From NCBI RefSeq assembly GCF_030272615.1, contig NC_081415.1, positions 107,450,406 through 107,514,405 of the forward strand: a DNA stretch of 64,000 nt, read 5' to 3'. Below the pieces are notes generated by a model that ran no database searches, was not told the origin of the DNA, and saw only the letters and a list, made by a program, of their open reading frames with translations. This document shows positions 1-11,835 of the stretch, in pieces. How positions within the stretch are numbered: the first letter of the stretch is position 1; each line of letters begins with the position of its first letter. A program made the translations under genes and the position numbers. The DNA comes from Cryptomeria japonica (lineage: Eukaryota > Streptophyta > Pinopsida > Cupressales > Cupressaceae).

Positions 1-726
1 GAGGGTAAACTGTTATACCTTGATAAGTCTTATTTTGAAGTCTTCATGCAAGATTGATGTTGTCTTGTGGGATCTAGGATGTCTTTATAGGATCTTGATC
101 ATGGATACCATCTTGAATGGTAAAATCATGAATATTTGACCTCTCTTTCAATGTCCTAAAGACACTTCATTTTTAATGAGGTGGAATTCCTTGGTTTAAG
201 TGCTTATTACTATTGAACTAAGAACATGTCATGTGATATTGGTATCTTTCATGCGTGATGTAGAACCCACACTCTCATATTCACTCATTATATTTTTACA
301 ATAGAAGTCTCAATGGAATCATCAAATGCTCCTAGCCCAAGAATCTTCATGATATGCCTAAATTTTAGATTTCTTATCATTTCAACAAATAGTTGACATC
401 TTATAGTCCCATTTAACTTCTAAAAACAAAATCCCCAAATATAGATAACATATCTTTCACAAGTACACTTTGGAATATTAGCATCAACAATAGTCAAATA
501 CTTAGTCATTCTATGCAAAATTATAGGAGGTGTTGTGAAAGTTCAAGTTACCTCAACATTAGGGATGTGTGGAAAACCTTCAACTGGATATGAAAATGAT
601 GATTTACCTTAAAGTTGAGATGTAGAAGATGGTTTAAATCTAACACTTGATGTAAATGGTCATGTACTTGCAACATGAGATGTTGAAGATGTGTAACTCC
701 AACATTTTATGTACTTGTAACATGAG
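1..726. other. Gene-free left flank
   Basis: I see no coding sequence here. The last ~90 bases hold a loose repeat built around 'acttgcaacatgagatgttgaagatg'. Similar sequence resumes just right of the copia element at 8,287-8,350 ('caacatgagagattgtagatgg'), so the copia insertion split a degenerate minisatellite. The rest is AT-rich and unassigned. Confidence 0.5.
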
Positions 727-731
727 ATATC

Positions 732-2161
732 TGTTAAGTTTTGATACCAATAATAAATAAGATGAGAAGGGGGGGTGAATCATACAAACTTAATAATCAA
801 TATATTCAATAGATTCAACCTCTGTAGCCTTAACAGACATATGTAACAAAAACTGTAAAATATGCAAACTCATAAACAGATAACATCACAAAGCATATAA
901 CACTAGATTTAACATGGAAACCCAAATAGGGAAAAACCACTGTGGGATTTTGGACCCACTAAGAAATATACTCTTCTAGAGTATGCTCAGTTAAAAGCAA
1001 ATCCTGTTAAAGATTACAAACACATTGCTAGATGTGACCTGGTTAAGGGATTTCCCTCAGATTTGTTAGGTTCTTCACTTTGTTAGAAGTGACCTTGTCA
1101 AAGGATTTCAAACACTTAATTAGAATGTCACCTTGCTAGAGGATTTACAAATAAGACTGTTAAGTCCACTCGGTTAAGAGATTTTATGTCACTTACAAAA
1201 TAAACAACAGCAAAAATATATCTGCATCGTTACATCTAAAATGTTAAAGCAGATTCTTATTTGCTCAACACTGTCTAGTCATAGGACTTATCTTGTCCCT
1301 CTACTGGGCTCCCTACTTTGTTATTCAAATAGGTCTTCAGGCTTTTGTGCTCGGTAATCACTATGTAGCATCCCTATGCTTAATCTCCTTGATCACATTT
1401 CCCATGATCAATCATAGCCATCGGATCTTCAAACTTCACTAGGTTCAATGTATCCTTCAATCTGAAAAATGTTTTACCTCACCTTGGAACTTGCATTCCT
1501 TCCTTGGAACTTGTGCTAGGTTATTGCAGTTCAATCTACGCTGTAGATCTTCCTCTTGTATTTACATTGCCATAGATCCTTAACAAACTTCATGCACGGC
1601 ATAACAATCATTTAATCAACTCCAGCTCATTAGCATCCTTCATTAAATAATGCTTGTATTCATCCAATGCATTCTGATACAGCTCAGTTGTTACTCGGTA
1701 AATACTAAACTTCACTCGGTAGACATTCCGCCTTCATTAACCGATATCGATAACCTTAGAGTTTACCGACTAGGTTCCTTAGGGTTTATTGACTAGGTTC
1801 TTTACTCAGTAACATAGAATAGTATTTACACAACATATGTAGGATATCAAAACAATCAAAACAACATAATCTCATCATTCTCTAACTCGGTAATAGTTGC
1901 CCATTGAATAACTCATTTCTCCCCTTATTCATCACATTCTTTTTGTGTCACTTACCAACATCTTTATACTCATCAAATCATACTTCTTAAGATATGGCAA
2001 CATCATACTGAGTCAGAAAATTAATTTCTTGACATCAATGACAAAATAATATTATTAAGACAGTAAACATCCTTAATCAGTTATATCCATAATCATCAAC
2101 AACCTTCTCAATATCCTTATTGAAATGCCAACAATCTCTCATTGTAATTGGAATGCCAGCA
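732..2161 (-). repeat. 3' LTR of copia-1
   Basis: The LTR is 1,430 bp, starts TGTTAAGTT and ends CCAGCA in plus-strand reading. It keeps an 'agggggggtgaatca' block missing from the other LTR. It lacks about 60 bp that the other LTR has near 7,435-7,505. The missing stretch is bounded by short CTTA direct repeats, which suggests deletion by short-homology recombination. Confidence 0.93.
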
Positions 2162-2175
2162 ATCTCCCCCTTTGG
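2162..2175 (-). other. Polypurine tract of copia-1
   Basis: On the minus strand this reads CCAAAGGGGGAGAT directly before the 3' LTR, the expected site of plus-strand DNA priming. The same tract lies at the matching place in copia-2 (62,583-62,597). Confidence 0.88.
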
Positions 2176-2617
2176 CATTGATGGAAAAACCAATTGATTT
2201 GAGCTAATTGATTCGGATTCAGATTGCTATAAGATTTTGAAATGCTCTCCCCCTGTCATTGGTCTTCTCCCTCTATCTTTTGTTCTTCTCCATGTAGTTT
2301 CCTCCTTCGGTCATTAGTCTTCTCCCCCATACATTAGTCTTCTCCCCCTTTGACAACAATGTCAAAAAGTAAAAGAACTTAATACATGATTTCTTCCTCT
2401 TAGAAGTGATTTCCTTGTTGTTATAAATCAACTCAATCTCAGTCAGAGCATTTGTCTTCAATTCCTGTTCCCTGTTTTGTTTCCTGCACACCCATAAAAA
2501 AACCTCCTAAAGTGTGTAAATCAGCATCAACTTGTAAATAGTTATACTGTTGAGTCACATAATTGATGCTTTCACCAAACTCTATCAGTGAATAGAAGAT
2601 AGGGGTAGGACCCCTAA

Positions 2618-3247
2618 CTAACTTCTGAGATACTCAAAAGTGTCCCTTGGCAGTGGCTTGGTGAAGATATCTACTATTTGTTCCTTTGTACTAACATACT
2701 CCAACACAACTTTCTTCTCTTGAACTTCTTCTCTAAGATAATGATACTTGATAGAGATCTGCTTTGTCTTAGAGTGCATAACAGGATTCTTTGAAATGTT
2801 AATGACACTAGTATTATCATAGAATATAGTTACTGGCTCGGTAACTTTCTCATTTATGCCTTCCAATAGTTTTTTGATCCATGCTATATTGGTACAATTC
2901 AATGTTGTAGCAACATACTCAGCTTCAACTGTTGACTGTGAAATGCAACCTTGTTTCTTGCTAAGCCAACTCACTAGTCTTTCTCCTAAAAAGAAAGCTC
3001 CTCCACTTGTGCTTTTCCTATCATAAATGTTGCCTACCCAATCAACATCAATATAAACTTTCAAATCAAAAAAATTTCTGTTTTCATATACTAAGCCATA
3101 ATCTTCAGTGCCTTTAGAGTATCGGAAAATTCTCTTGATTGCTGTCATATGTCTTTCCTTGGGATCTGCAGAGAATCTTGCAACAATACCTACTGCATGT
3201 GTTATATTCGGTCTACCATGAACTACATATTGCAACTTTCCAATCAT
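2618..3247 (-). pseudogene. Ty1/copia RNase H region and end of pol (copia-1)
   Basis: This is the C-terminal part of the copia polyprotein. It begins with the connection segment (MIGKLQYVVHGRPNITHAVG) and continues into the RNase H domain, which degrades the RNA strand of the RNA-DNA hybrid. Recognisable copia RNase H landmarks are 'DVDWVGN', 'RKSTSGGAFFLG', 'VSWLSKKQGCISQSTVEAEY', 'FYDNTSVINISKNP' and the terminal 'VDIFTKPLPRDTF'. It is in frame with the reverse transcriptase upstream, separated by one TGA at the position where related copies encode Arg (CGA). The remainder of the frame runs close to the 3' LTR. Confidence 0.92.
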
Positions 3248-3250
3248 AGA

Positions 3251-4138
3251 TCAGTAAAGTGTCTCATCAACAGATGTAGATTCATCATTCTTTGATAGTT
3301 TACAGTTGGTAGTCATAGGAGTACTTACAGGTTTAGAATCCTCCATTCCAAATTTCTTCAAGATTTCTTTTATGTACTTGGATTGAGTAATGAAAATCTC
3401 ATCTTTCATTTGCAGTATATGTAGACTTATAAAATACTTTATTTCACCAATTAATGACATCTCAAATTCTTTGCATATTTCATTTCCAAAGTTCTTGCAT
3501 AAAGAGTCATTTCCACAAAAAATAATATCATCAACAAATATGGCTGAGATCAGTATCCTATTGTCCTCATCATGCTTCATATACATGTTACTATTTTCAC
3601 TTGTTCTTATAAAACCAATCTTGATTAAATAAGAATGCAACCTCTCATACCATGCTCTAGGTGCTTGCTTTAGACCATATAATGCTTTGTTCAGCTCACA
3701 TACTAGATCTTTATTCTCTTCTTCAACAAATCCTTTAGGTTGTTAAATAAAAACTTCTTCTTCTAATATACCATTCAGAAATGCAGATTTGACATCCATT
3801 TTATATACCTTGAAATTCTTGTAAGCAGCATATGCCAACATTGTTCTTACTCCCTCAAGTCTTGCTACAGGTGCAAAAGTCTTACCATAATCAATTCCTT
3901 CTTCTTGAGCATAACCTTTGCAAACTAGTCTTGCTTTATTTCGAATGACCTCACCTTTTTCATTTAGCTTGTTTCTGAAAATCCACTTTGTACCGATTAT
4001 ATTTTTGTCCTTCGGTCTTGGCACCAGTGTCCATGTGTCATTCTTCTTGATTTGATCAATCTCTTCTGTCATAGCATTTATCCAATATTTACTGTTAAAT
4101 GCCTCTTTTACTATTCTCGGTTCAAATTCAGATATCAC
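3251..4138 (-). pseudogene. Ty1/copia reverse transcriptase (copia-1)
   Basis: The reverse transcriptase copies element RNA into DNA. The N-terminal part (3,743-4,138) holds '[19 protein letters not shown]', '[24 protein letters not shown]' and '[13 protein letters not shown]', with the first catalytic Asp. After a TAA that replaces the first Gln codon of the usual QQPKGF motif, the frame continues through 'ALYGLKQAPRAWYE' and 'FVDDIIFCG', the copia form of the YxDD catalytic box, to 'GEIKYFISLHILQMKDEIFITQSKY'. Both halves share one frame, so only point stops break it. A further TAG lies just upstream at 4,148-4,150. Confidence 0.92.
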
Positions 4139-4282
4139 ACATGTGTTCTATCTCAGTTTGTTCCTTGTCATCAGTAGATCATCCTTATCTCCTATAATCT
4201 GACTTGATGCATGACTCCTTCTAACGTACTTGGCTAATACATGCTCGGTAGGCTCTATATGATCTTCTTCATCACTTGGTAA

Positions 4283-5710
4283 CTAGATATTCTCTTCATT
4301 TCCTTCAGCAGCTTTCTCGGTAGGACTTCTCGGTTGAACATAGACAAATTCTTCATAATCTTCTGGTTCCTTGGAATTTCCTTCATCATTTCCTTCTGCA
4401 AATTCATCAATTTTCATGTTTGCACTTTCTACTATTTTGTTAGATGATTTGATCAAACATTTAATTGCTTTGCTTCTAGAAGAATAACCTAGAAATGTTC
4501 CTTCTTCACTTTTCTTATCAAACTTTCCATTTCTATTATCTTTGTGAACATAGCATCTACTTCCAAAGATTTTAAAGTAACTTACATTAGGTTTCTTATC
4601 ATACCAGATTTCATATGGTGTCTTCAAGGTTCCTTTCTTCAGTTGTACTCGGTTCAGGGTGTAAACTGTTGTGCTTATTGCTTCTCTCCAAAATGTTTGA
4701 GGTACCCTCTTTTCTATCATCGGGGTTCTTGCACAATCTACAATAGATCGATTCCTCCTTTCAGCTATCCCATTCTACTATGGAGTTCTTGGTGCAGATA
4801 CTTGTCTCTTTATACCATGATCATTATAGAATAAGTTAAATTCATGAGAAGTAAACTCTCCTCCTCTATCAGATCTAAGACATTTCAGTTGTCTTCCTGT
4901 TTCATTTTCAACTCTTGCCTTGTACCATTTAAGCATTTGAAAAGCTTCTGATTTTTCTTTCAAAAACATAACTGACATCATCCTTGAGTAATCATCCACA
5001 AATAATATGAAATATTTATCACCATAATAACTTTGAACTTTCATAGGACCATAAAGATCAGCGTGCACAAGATCTAAAATTCCCTTAGAAATGTAGGACT
5101 TACTTGTAAAGCTTGATTTGGTCATCTTACCCATCTGGCATCCTTGGCACATAGCATTCTGAGGTTTTTTCAAGCTCGGTAGACCTCTTGCTCGGTGCTT
5201 CTTACTTATTTTGATCAGATTATCAAAATTTACATGACAAAACCTTTTATGCCATAACCAGGTATCTTCTATCTCAGCATATAGACAATTTTTCCGAGTT
5301 GAGTCAAGATGAAATGTATTAACTATTGTTTGAGTCCCGGTAGCAGCTAACTTTCCATGTTTGTCATGAACTTTGACAATTCCCTTCTGAAATTCTATTC
5401 GGTATCCTATATTGTTTAGTTGTGCTACACTCAACAAATTGTATTTCAAACCTTCAACCCAATATACATCATTACATTTAGCATTGTCAAGAAGTGTTAT
5501 GGATCCTTTACCTCTTACTGGACATGGTGCATCATTACCAAATCTTACATAGCCTCCATCATAATCTTCTAATTTAACAAACTTGTGTTTATCACCTGTC
5601 ATGTGATGTGAGCATCCACTATCTATGACCCGAGAATCATTAGTATTTATGTGAGATATTAAAAAAATTTCTTCATACCTTTCTTCATCTGATCCATCTT
5701 TGATAGCCAC
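4283..5710 (-). pseudogene. Ty1/copia protease and integrase (copia-1)
   Basis: The upstream part (4,778-5,710) starts with the aspartic protease, whose active-site box reads 'DSGCSHHMTGD'. The integrase zinc-binding region follows ('LWHKRFCHVNFDNL...MCQGCQMGKM', an HHCC finger), then the catalytic core with 'DLVHADLYGPM' and 'LRSDRGGEF'. At 4,772-4,777 two adjacent TAG codons replace the two Gln codons of the usual PQQNG motif; the frame then resumes with 'NGIAERRNR', containing the catalytic Glu, and continues to 'TFWREAISTTVYTLNRV' and 'TPYEIWYDKKPNVSYFKIFG'. The integrase would insert the DNA copy. All pieces share one frame. Confidence 0.92.
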
Positions 5711-5833
5711 ATAAACAACTTCATTTGTTTTAGTTTCATCAGATTTATCATCATTGGATTCCTCATCAGCTATTTGGCATGTCTTTCTATCCCTTCTTCT
5801 AAAGTCTCGATGTCCTCTATAATGATTATCTTT

Positions 5834-6229
5834 CTATCTGTCATCTCGATATTCTCTCTTTTCAGTAGAATCTTTGTTAGGATAGTTACAAGCCATATGT
5901 CCTATCTTATCACAATTGAAACATTTTAAAGGTAGCTTTCCTTTATATTTACCTTTGCCTCTCAGTAACCTTCTCACCAATAGTGCTTCAAACTCTTCTT
6001 GCTTTCTGATTTCCTCATACAGTTTGTGTACTTCTTCCATATTTTTGCAAAATATTTCACTTGCTCCACTATGATTTCCTTTAGAGTACTTATTCATTCT
6101 ATCATTATAGTCATTAGATTCACCAATATGAAAAGAACTAAATGCAGATTCAACTTTATTTACCGAAGACCCACTATTATCAAAATTACTTAACTCAAAT
6201 GCATGTAGCATACCGATAGTAGCATCCAA
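5834..6229 (-). pseudogene. copia-1 gag, C-terminal part with zinc knuckle
   Basis: This is the nucleocapsid end of gag. A CCHC-type knuckle is visible as 'CFNCDKIGHMACNYPNK', but the fourth ligand is displaced: the Cys sits at His+3 instead of His+5, where Tyr is found. RNA binding may be impaired. The frame ends at a TAG (5,834-5,836) but continues in the same frame into the protease, so it was once one polyprotein. Confidence 0.8.
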
Positions 6230-6399
6230 AGAAACTGGAATGTTAGGTATAGACCTTAATTAATTGATTGTAGAGACTCAAATGGCATAAGCAGGTAGAA
6301 AGGTTCTCCGCAACTTACTTGTTATATCCTTTTCTTCAATAGTTCCTCCTACTCCTTTGGCTTGATTGATAGTTTCCTTTAACCTTGTACTGCATTGGG

Positions 6400-6762
6400 T
6401 TATAGTTTCATTCTCATAGATTCAAGTTTTCCTCTTAGAATATCCACTTTTGCTCTTTGAACATGTTCATCACCACCATACATAGATATGAGCTTAGTCC
6501 ACATTGCCTTAGCATCAATACAGCCTTCCAGATCATTGAACTCTGAGTCAGTCAATGCAAATGTTATTTCAATCATTGCTTGAATATGTTCTTGCTTAGC
6601 CTTTATCTCTTCCAATGTCATTGGGAAGGTTCTCGGTGCAATGTAATCATTCTCCATATAATATACAACATATTCTCCAATTCCTGATAGGTGCAACTTC
6701 ATCCTTTTCTGCCATGTAAAGAAACTTGACTTGTTCAGCTTTGGTGCATCCCTCTTATACAT
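6400..6762 (-). pseudogene. copia-1 gag, N-terminal part
   Basis: A 120-residue piece of copia gag (UBN2/DUF4219-type). It shows 'FFTWQKRMKLHLSGIGEY' and 'AKAMWTKLISMYGGDEHVQRAKVDILRGKLESMRM', the usual capsid-like helices. A one-base frameshift near 6,410 ends the frame prematurely; the downstream sequence in another frame continues the family pattern to ~6,230 with further stops. Confidence 0.82.
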
Positions 6763-6811
6763 CTTTGGATCTTTGCCTCAAGTGCCTTTAAACTTTACTT
6801 CCGGTGTCGAA

Positions 6812-6824
6812 GGCTCTGATACCA
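6812..6824 (-). other. Primer-binding site, initiator tRNA-Met type (copia-1)
   Basis: On the minus strand this reads TGGTATCAGAGCC, the standard complement of the plant initiator tRNA-Met 3' end, two bases inside the 5' LTR. It fixes the element's orientation. Confidence 0.93.
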
Positions 6825-6826
6825 AT

Positions 6827-8286
6827 TGTTAAGTTCTGATGCCAATAGTAAATAAGATGAGATACAAACTTAATAATCAATATATTCAATAGATTCAACC
6901 TCGGTAGCCTTAATAGACATATGTAACCAAAACTATAAAATATAACATCACAAAGCATATAACACCAGATTTAATGTGGAAACCCAAATAGGAAAAATCC
7001 ACTGTTGGATTTCGGACCCACTAGGAAATATACTCTTCTAGAGTATGCTCGGTTAAAAGAAAATCCTGTTAAAGATTACAAACACATTGCTAGATGTGAC
7101 CCGGTTAAGGGATTTCCCTCATATCTGTTAGGATCTTCACTTTGTTAGAAGTGACCTTGTCAAAGGATTTCAAACACTCAATCAGAATGTCACTGTGCTA
7201 GAGGATTTACAAATAAGACTGTTAAGTCCACTCTGTTAAGAGATTTTCTATCACTTATAAAATAAACAACAACAAAAATATATCTGCATCTTTACATCTA
7301 AAATGTTAAAGCAGATTCTTATTTGCTCAACACTGTCTAGTCATAGGACTTATCTTGTCCCTCTGCTGGGCTCCCTACTTTATTATTCGAATAGGTCTTC
7401 AATGTTTTGTGCTCGGTAATCACTATTTAGGATCCTTGTGCTTACACTTGCCCGCATTCATTGTTTATCAACAGTTCCATATTTATAAACAATCTGCTAA
7501 CCACTTAATCTCCTTGATCACATTTCCCATGATCAATCATAGCCATCAGATCTTCAAACTTGAATAGGTTCAATGTATCCTTTGATCTGAAAAATGTTTT
7601 ACCTCGCCTTGGAACTTGCATTCATTCCTTGGAACTTGTGCTAGGTTATTGCGGTTCAATCTGTGTTGTAGATCTTCCTCTTGTATTTACATTGCCATAG
7701 ATCCTTAACAAACTTCATGCGCAACATACCAATTATTTAATCAACTCTAGCTCATTAGCATCCTTCATTAAATAATGCTTGTATTCATCCAATGCATTCT
7801 GATACAACTCGATTGTTACTCGGTAAATACTAAACTTCACTCAGTAGACATTCTGCCTTCATTAACCGATATCGATAACCTTAGAGTTTACCGACTAGGT
7901 TCCTTAGGCTTTACCGACTAGGTTCTTTACTTGGTAACATAGAATAGTATTTACACAACATATCTAGGATATGAAAACAATCAAAACAACATAATCTCAT
8001 CATTGTCTAACTCAGTAATAGTTGCCCATTGAATAACTCATTTCTCCCCTTATTCATCACATTCTTTCTATGTCACTTATCGACATCTTTATACTCATCA
8101 AATCATACTTCTTAAGATATGGCAACATCATACTGAGTCAGAAAATCAATTTCTTTACATCAATGACAAAATAATATTATTATGACAATAAACATCCTTA
8201 ATCAATTATATCCATAATCATCAACAACCTTCTCAATATCCTTATTGAAATGCCAACAATCTCTCACTGTAATTGGAATGCCAACA
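6827..8286 (-). repeat. 5' LTR of copia-1
   Basis: The LTR is 1,460 bp, from TGTTAAGTT to CCAACA, followed at once by the target duplication ATATC (8,287-8,291). It would carry the promoter for leftward transcription. It contains ~60 bp (7,435-7,505) absent from the other LTR. Confidence 0.93.
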
Positions 8287-8291
8287 ATATC

Positions 8292-9939
8292 AAAGAAGGT
8301 GTGCATTCAACATGAGAGATTGTAGATGGTGTGCCTTCAACTTGCCTTGTGCTAGATGACATCCCCAAAACTTCATGATTCAGTTATGTTATTGCAAGGA
8401 GGGTTTGTATCTAATGGCTTTGTGATTCCAACTTCACATCTCTCTTAAATTGCATGTATTTTTTATGTTCATCTTGAATAGACATGTCTTGTTCTATGGT
8501 GTTCAATTTCCACCCTTCATGAAGTCATTTCACTCTTTCTTTGTTTTTGTATTCTTGGCTTCATGGTCATCTAGTGTTAGAATATTTCCTCATTTCCTCA
8601 GCATGATTACACGTATGCACATAAGGCATAGAGGTTAGTTCATAACTTCAATACGAGAGTCATAAACTATTTAGGAGAGTTATGTGGAAAATTAGGATAG
8701 ACATATAAAATCATTAGGGTTGTCCCAATCAATGTAGGGTGATCATAGCTTCTTTGAGACTTCCCTAATGAAGCTATGATTATCCTACATTCATTAGGAC
8801 AATACCAATGAAGCTATGTTTATCCTACATTCATTAGGACTATCCTAATGAAGTTTTGACAATCATAGCTTTGTTTCAAACCTAATGAATATCTAGGACA
8901 ATAATAGATTCATTTGGACTATCCTAATGGACCTACAATATTGAGTATAGAAACTACATGGTGTGGTAGTAATTCTTTCATCTCATTGTAAGTTTACTCT
9001 GTCCAATTTATCAAATCTCTTACAAGTACATATAAGCATGAAATTCTAAAATGTTAGAAAGATTCGAGAAACTCTATAGGTGAATGTCTCTTTGGTACCT
9101 TAATATGCATGCAAATTGAAATGTGTTTGAAATTTGATAGCTGGTGCATATATTTGTTTATGCTAAGATATATTTTTTACTTGGATTTCTAACATGAATG
9201 TTAGAAATCAAAATAAAAAGAAATATCTTAGACATGTTTTATTCTTAGACATGAATGGATTAGATTTAAATTCTTAGATGCTTTTTATTCAAAAGACAAT
9301 TTTTATTTTTTTTGGTGTGCTCTCTATTATATTTGCACAAATTACATTTTTAGAAATTAGATTCCATTCTACACAACTTTTAAAAAAATTAATTTCGGAT
9401 TAGTTTTAAAAAATTTGGGCTTGGGGGGGGGGGGGAGGGCGGGGATGCTAAAATTTATGTTGTTTAGGATGTGCCTAGTTCAAAAGTTAGTAAAAAATTA
9501 TATATTCATTGCAAAATTTTCAAAAAATATAAAATAAACTAGATCGTGTTACCTAATTTATCTCTGGAGCAATTTTTGAAATCTCAAAAAAAAAAATTTA
9601 ATGTTTTAAGGGGAGCACACTTGGTGCTATGTTATGTTTTCCTTAAAAAAATAGGAACACTTTGTGTGCTCTCTCTTTTTGAAGCCATTAAACTCCACAA
9701 TTTAAAAAAAAAATAGCGAACTTAAACTCTTGTCCTTGTTGCATCTTCAAATTTTGAGTAACAATATTAATTTTATTGTTGAAGTTTAGACTTTTCTGAT
9801 TTTAGAAAAAAAATGGCATCTCAAGACCCCTTTTTGGTCCCTAATCTTGGTGCACTTACCCATGCAGGGTTCCCCTAATTCTACCAACCTTGCGTAATGT
9901 CTTGAAGGAAAGTAGATCCCAAAGCCACATAAGTTGAAA
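8292..9939. other. Intergenic stretch with short repeats and a G13 tract
   Basis: I see no credible gene. Positions ~8,735-8,950 hold three to four imperfect copies of 'cctaatgaagctatgattatcctacattcattaggac', whose ends are complementary (ctaatgaa/ttcattag). A run of 13 G at about 9,423-9,435 interrupts AT-rich sequence. The first ~60 bases continue the minisatellite split by copia-1. Confidence 0.5.
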
Positions 9940-10420
9940 CTTAAAGGAGATATTTTTTAGAGATAGTTAACCAATTACCACCCATCGAATAGGAAGATAT
10001 CAAAAACATGTATAATCTCTCCTCTATAGCCTCTTCTACACATTTTCTATGATTCCAAGTAAACAAACCATTTGTAGGCTTTATCAACTACTTCATGAAA
10101 TCAATAGTGTATCTCAAAGTCTTATAGAAGGATCAAGCCTAATATTTCCTTCCCTTTTCACACCCAGACTAGAAGCTTAATTAAGAAACCCTACTTGGAT
10201 CCAAGGGAATAAAGGGGAAATATAATGGACATATCTTATATGAGACCAATGCAAGAATTTTACCATAAGATCTATTGGAGCATAAACCTTACCGACAAGG
10301 AGATTCTCACCAAATTCACAACTAGAAACAACCATAGAGATAGAAGTCGTACTAGAAATCCACCAAAATGGTACAAGATTATATGGATCCCAAAGGCAAT
10401 TCAAACCCCTTGAGCTACCT
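9940..10420 (-). pseudogene. Decayed LINE endonuclease fragment
   Basis: In minus-strand translation, 10,177-10,404 gives 'FWWISSTTSISMVVSSCEFGENLLVGKVYAPIDL...WSHIRYVHYISPLFPWIQVG'. It aligns by eye with the LINE endonuclease at 59,800-60,010 (WWVASR..., NIYDPTDL, WSHI, HPWIMVGDFN). Downstream in another frame, 'KAYKWFVYLES' and 'RRGYRGEIIHVF' match the usual NGLFTWNN and ERLDRF stretch. The AP-endonuclease-like domain would nick target DNA for LINE priming; this copy is broken by stops and frameshifts. Confidence 0.6.
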
Positions 10421-11179
10421 TGAGTCCCATTGCAATGATATTGAGTTTGAGGCTAAATTATGGACACCTTAATTATCATACCATCAATCAATAACTTATT
10501 TTCCTAAATAAGGATAATGCTAGGAGAATAAGATCTTATCATCTTGAATAGCCTTTTTGTGTAGGGATTCTATTCAACCACCTTACATTTCATGATAAGA
10601 AAATCATTTCAAAGGTTGAGTTAAATGCGAGTCAATAGTTTTCATAGAGCTAAATTCAACCAATATCTCAACAATTAACTTTACCTTTTCCTTATCTTTC
10701 TTCATACCCACCTTGGGAGGTATCTTTGGAGCACCATTTTTAAGAGACTTTTTTGTACTCCTGATATAGGTGAGGTTCTCTTACTTTACTAACATCCTAA
10801 AAAAGATTCTCTAAATTAGTCACTGAATTGGTGAAACCTAGACAATATTTAACTTATTTTCCTTCACCTATCCTAAAGTCACTAGAAGTAAACAATGGGA
10901 TATCTATGTCCATGTGAGCATCTAAATCTCCTTTTTTGGAATTAACCAAAATAATACTGTCCTTTTTAACATCTATATAACCTAGCCCCATAGGTACTTG
11001 ACCAATGGGAAAACCTACAATAGTCTCATCGAACTAATCTAAGTCATCCATAGCATCATATCTATTAAACACCTGATTAGACTAGCTATTCTTTAGATTT
11101 ATTTTCTATCCTCTTCTATTATTATGGATTTTAATTGGGATGAAACTCTTTTTATCTTCCACCCTAAGAGCTTTCCATT

Positions 11180-11835
11180 TCTCCTCTTTTGGTGGTGTGG
11201 AAGGTAATCCTTGATTGTAAGACACTCAAATTTAGGTTTGGGACACATCCTTTACAAAAGACCATATTTTTGAGAGATCCAACATATACCAAGGAAGAGT
11301 TTAATAGTATATCTATTGCATCTATTAAGAGGACCCTAGTTTAATTTCCATATAATCTTATAAAGTCTTACTTAAATCGATCTCAATAGAAACATGTGCA
11401 TAAGAAAATAGCTTTTTGTTCATAGTTCATTGTGATGGTCTCACTGGTTCGCTAAGCAACAATGCAACCAAATGAAAAATGTCATGACTCTAGGATTCTA
11501 GTAAACACCATGGTAGTCAGACTCAAATTGGAACTCTTGATTCCGATTTCTCTGTAGGGTTGAACCTAACATGCCATGGCTTAATTTAAAAATCAACTTG
11601 ATTATAAAAGTAAGTCCCTCCTACAAAATCCTTATTTCTATCTGACATGCTTGAAAGACCAGCAAAAGATAATTGTTTGCAGCCAACATAATCTTTATTT
11701 CTCCATCTAGGTTCCATGTGCATCAAGCCCATGATTGTAAAATATGTAGAGAAACCCAAAAACCTATGAAATTATAGTTCAAGGAATGATTTGTCAAATA
11801 GTTAACATTACCCTTCAACTAAGTAGGTTGAATCA
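11180..11835 (-). pseudogene. Decayed LINE ORF1 fragment
   Basis: Minus-strand frames contain 'LLVFQACQIEIRIL', 'KPWHVRFNP' and 'SESRVPI', then 'YAHVSIEIDLSKTL', and a Cys-containing remnant where the zinc knuckle sits. This is the order of plant L1-type ORF1 (DUF4283-like domain, then CCHC knuckle) and resembles the better preserved copy at 58,887-59,190. Many stops and frameshifts are present. With the endonuclease at 9,940-10,420 it forms one LINE reading leftward. Confidence 0.5.

Larger units (their letters stand above)
732..8286 (-). mobile_element. Complete but decayed Ty1/copia LTR retrotransposon (copia-1)
   Basis: The element is bounded by two LTRs starting TGTTAAGTT and ending in CA (732-2161 and 6827-8286) and flanked by the 5-bp duplication ATATC at 727-731 and 8287-8291. 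It reads on the minus strand: 5' LTR on the right, initiator-Met primer site, gag, protease, integrase, reverse transcriptase, RNase H, purine tract, 3' LTR. Integrase before reverse transcriptase is the copia order. The coding frame stays open from ~6,229 to 2,618 apart from in-frame stops, with one frameshift near 6,400 in gag. The LTRs differ by many substitutions and several indels, so the insertion is fairly old. It cannot make a full polyprotein. Confidence 0.95.
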
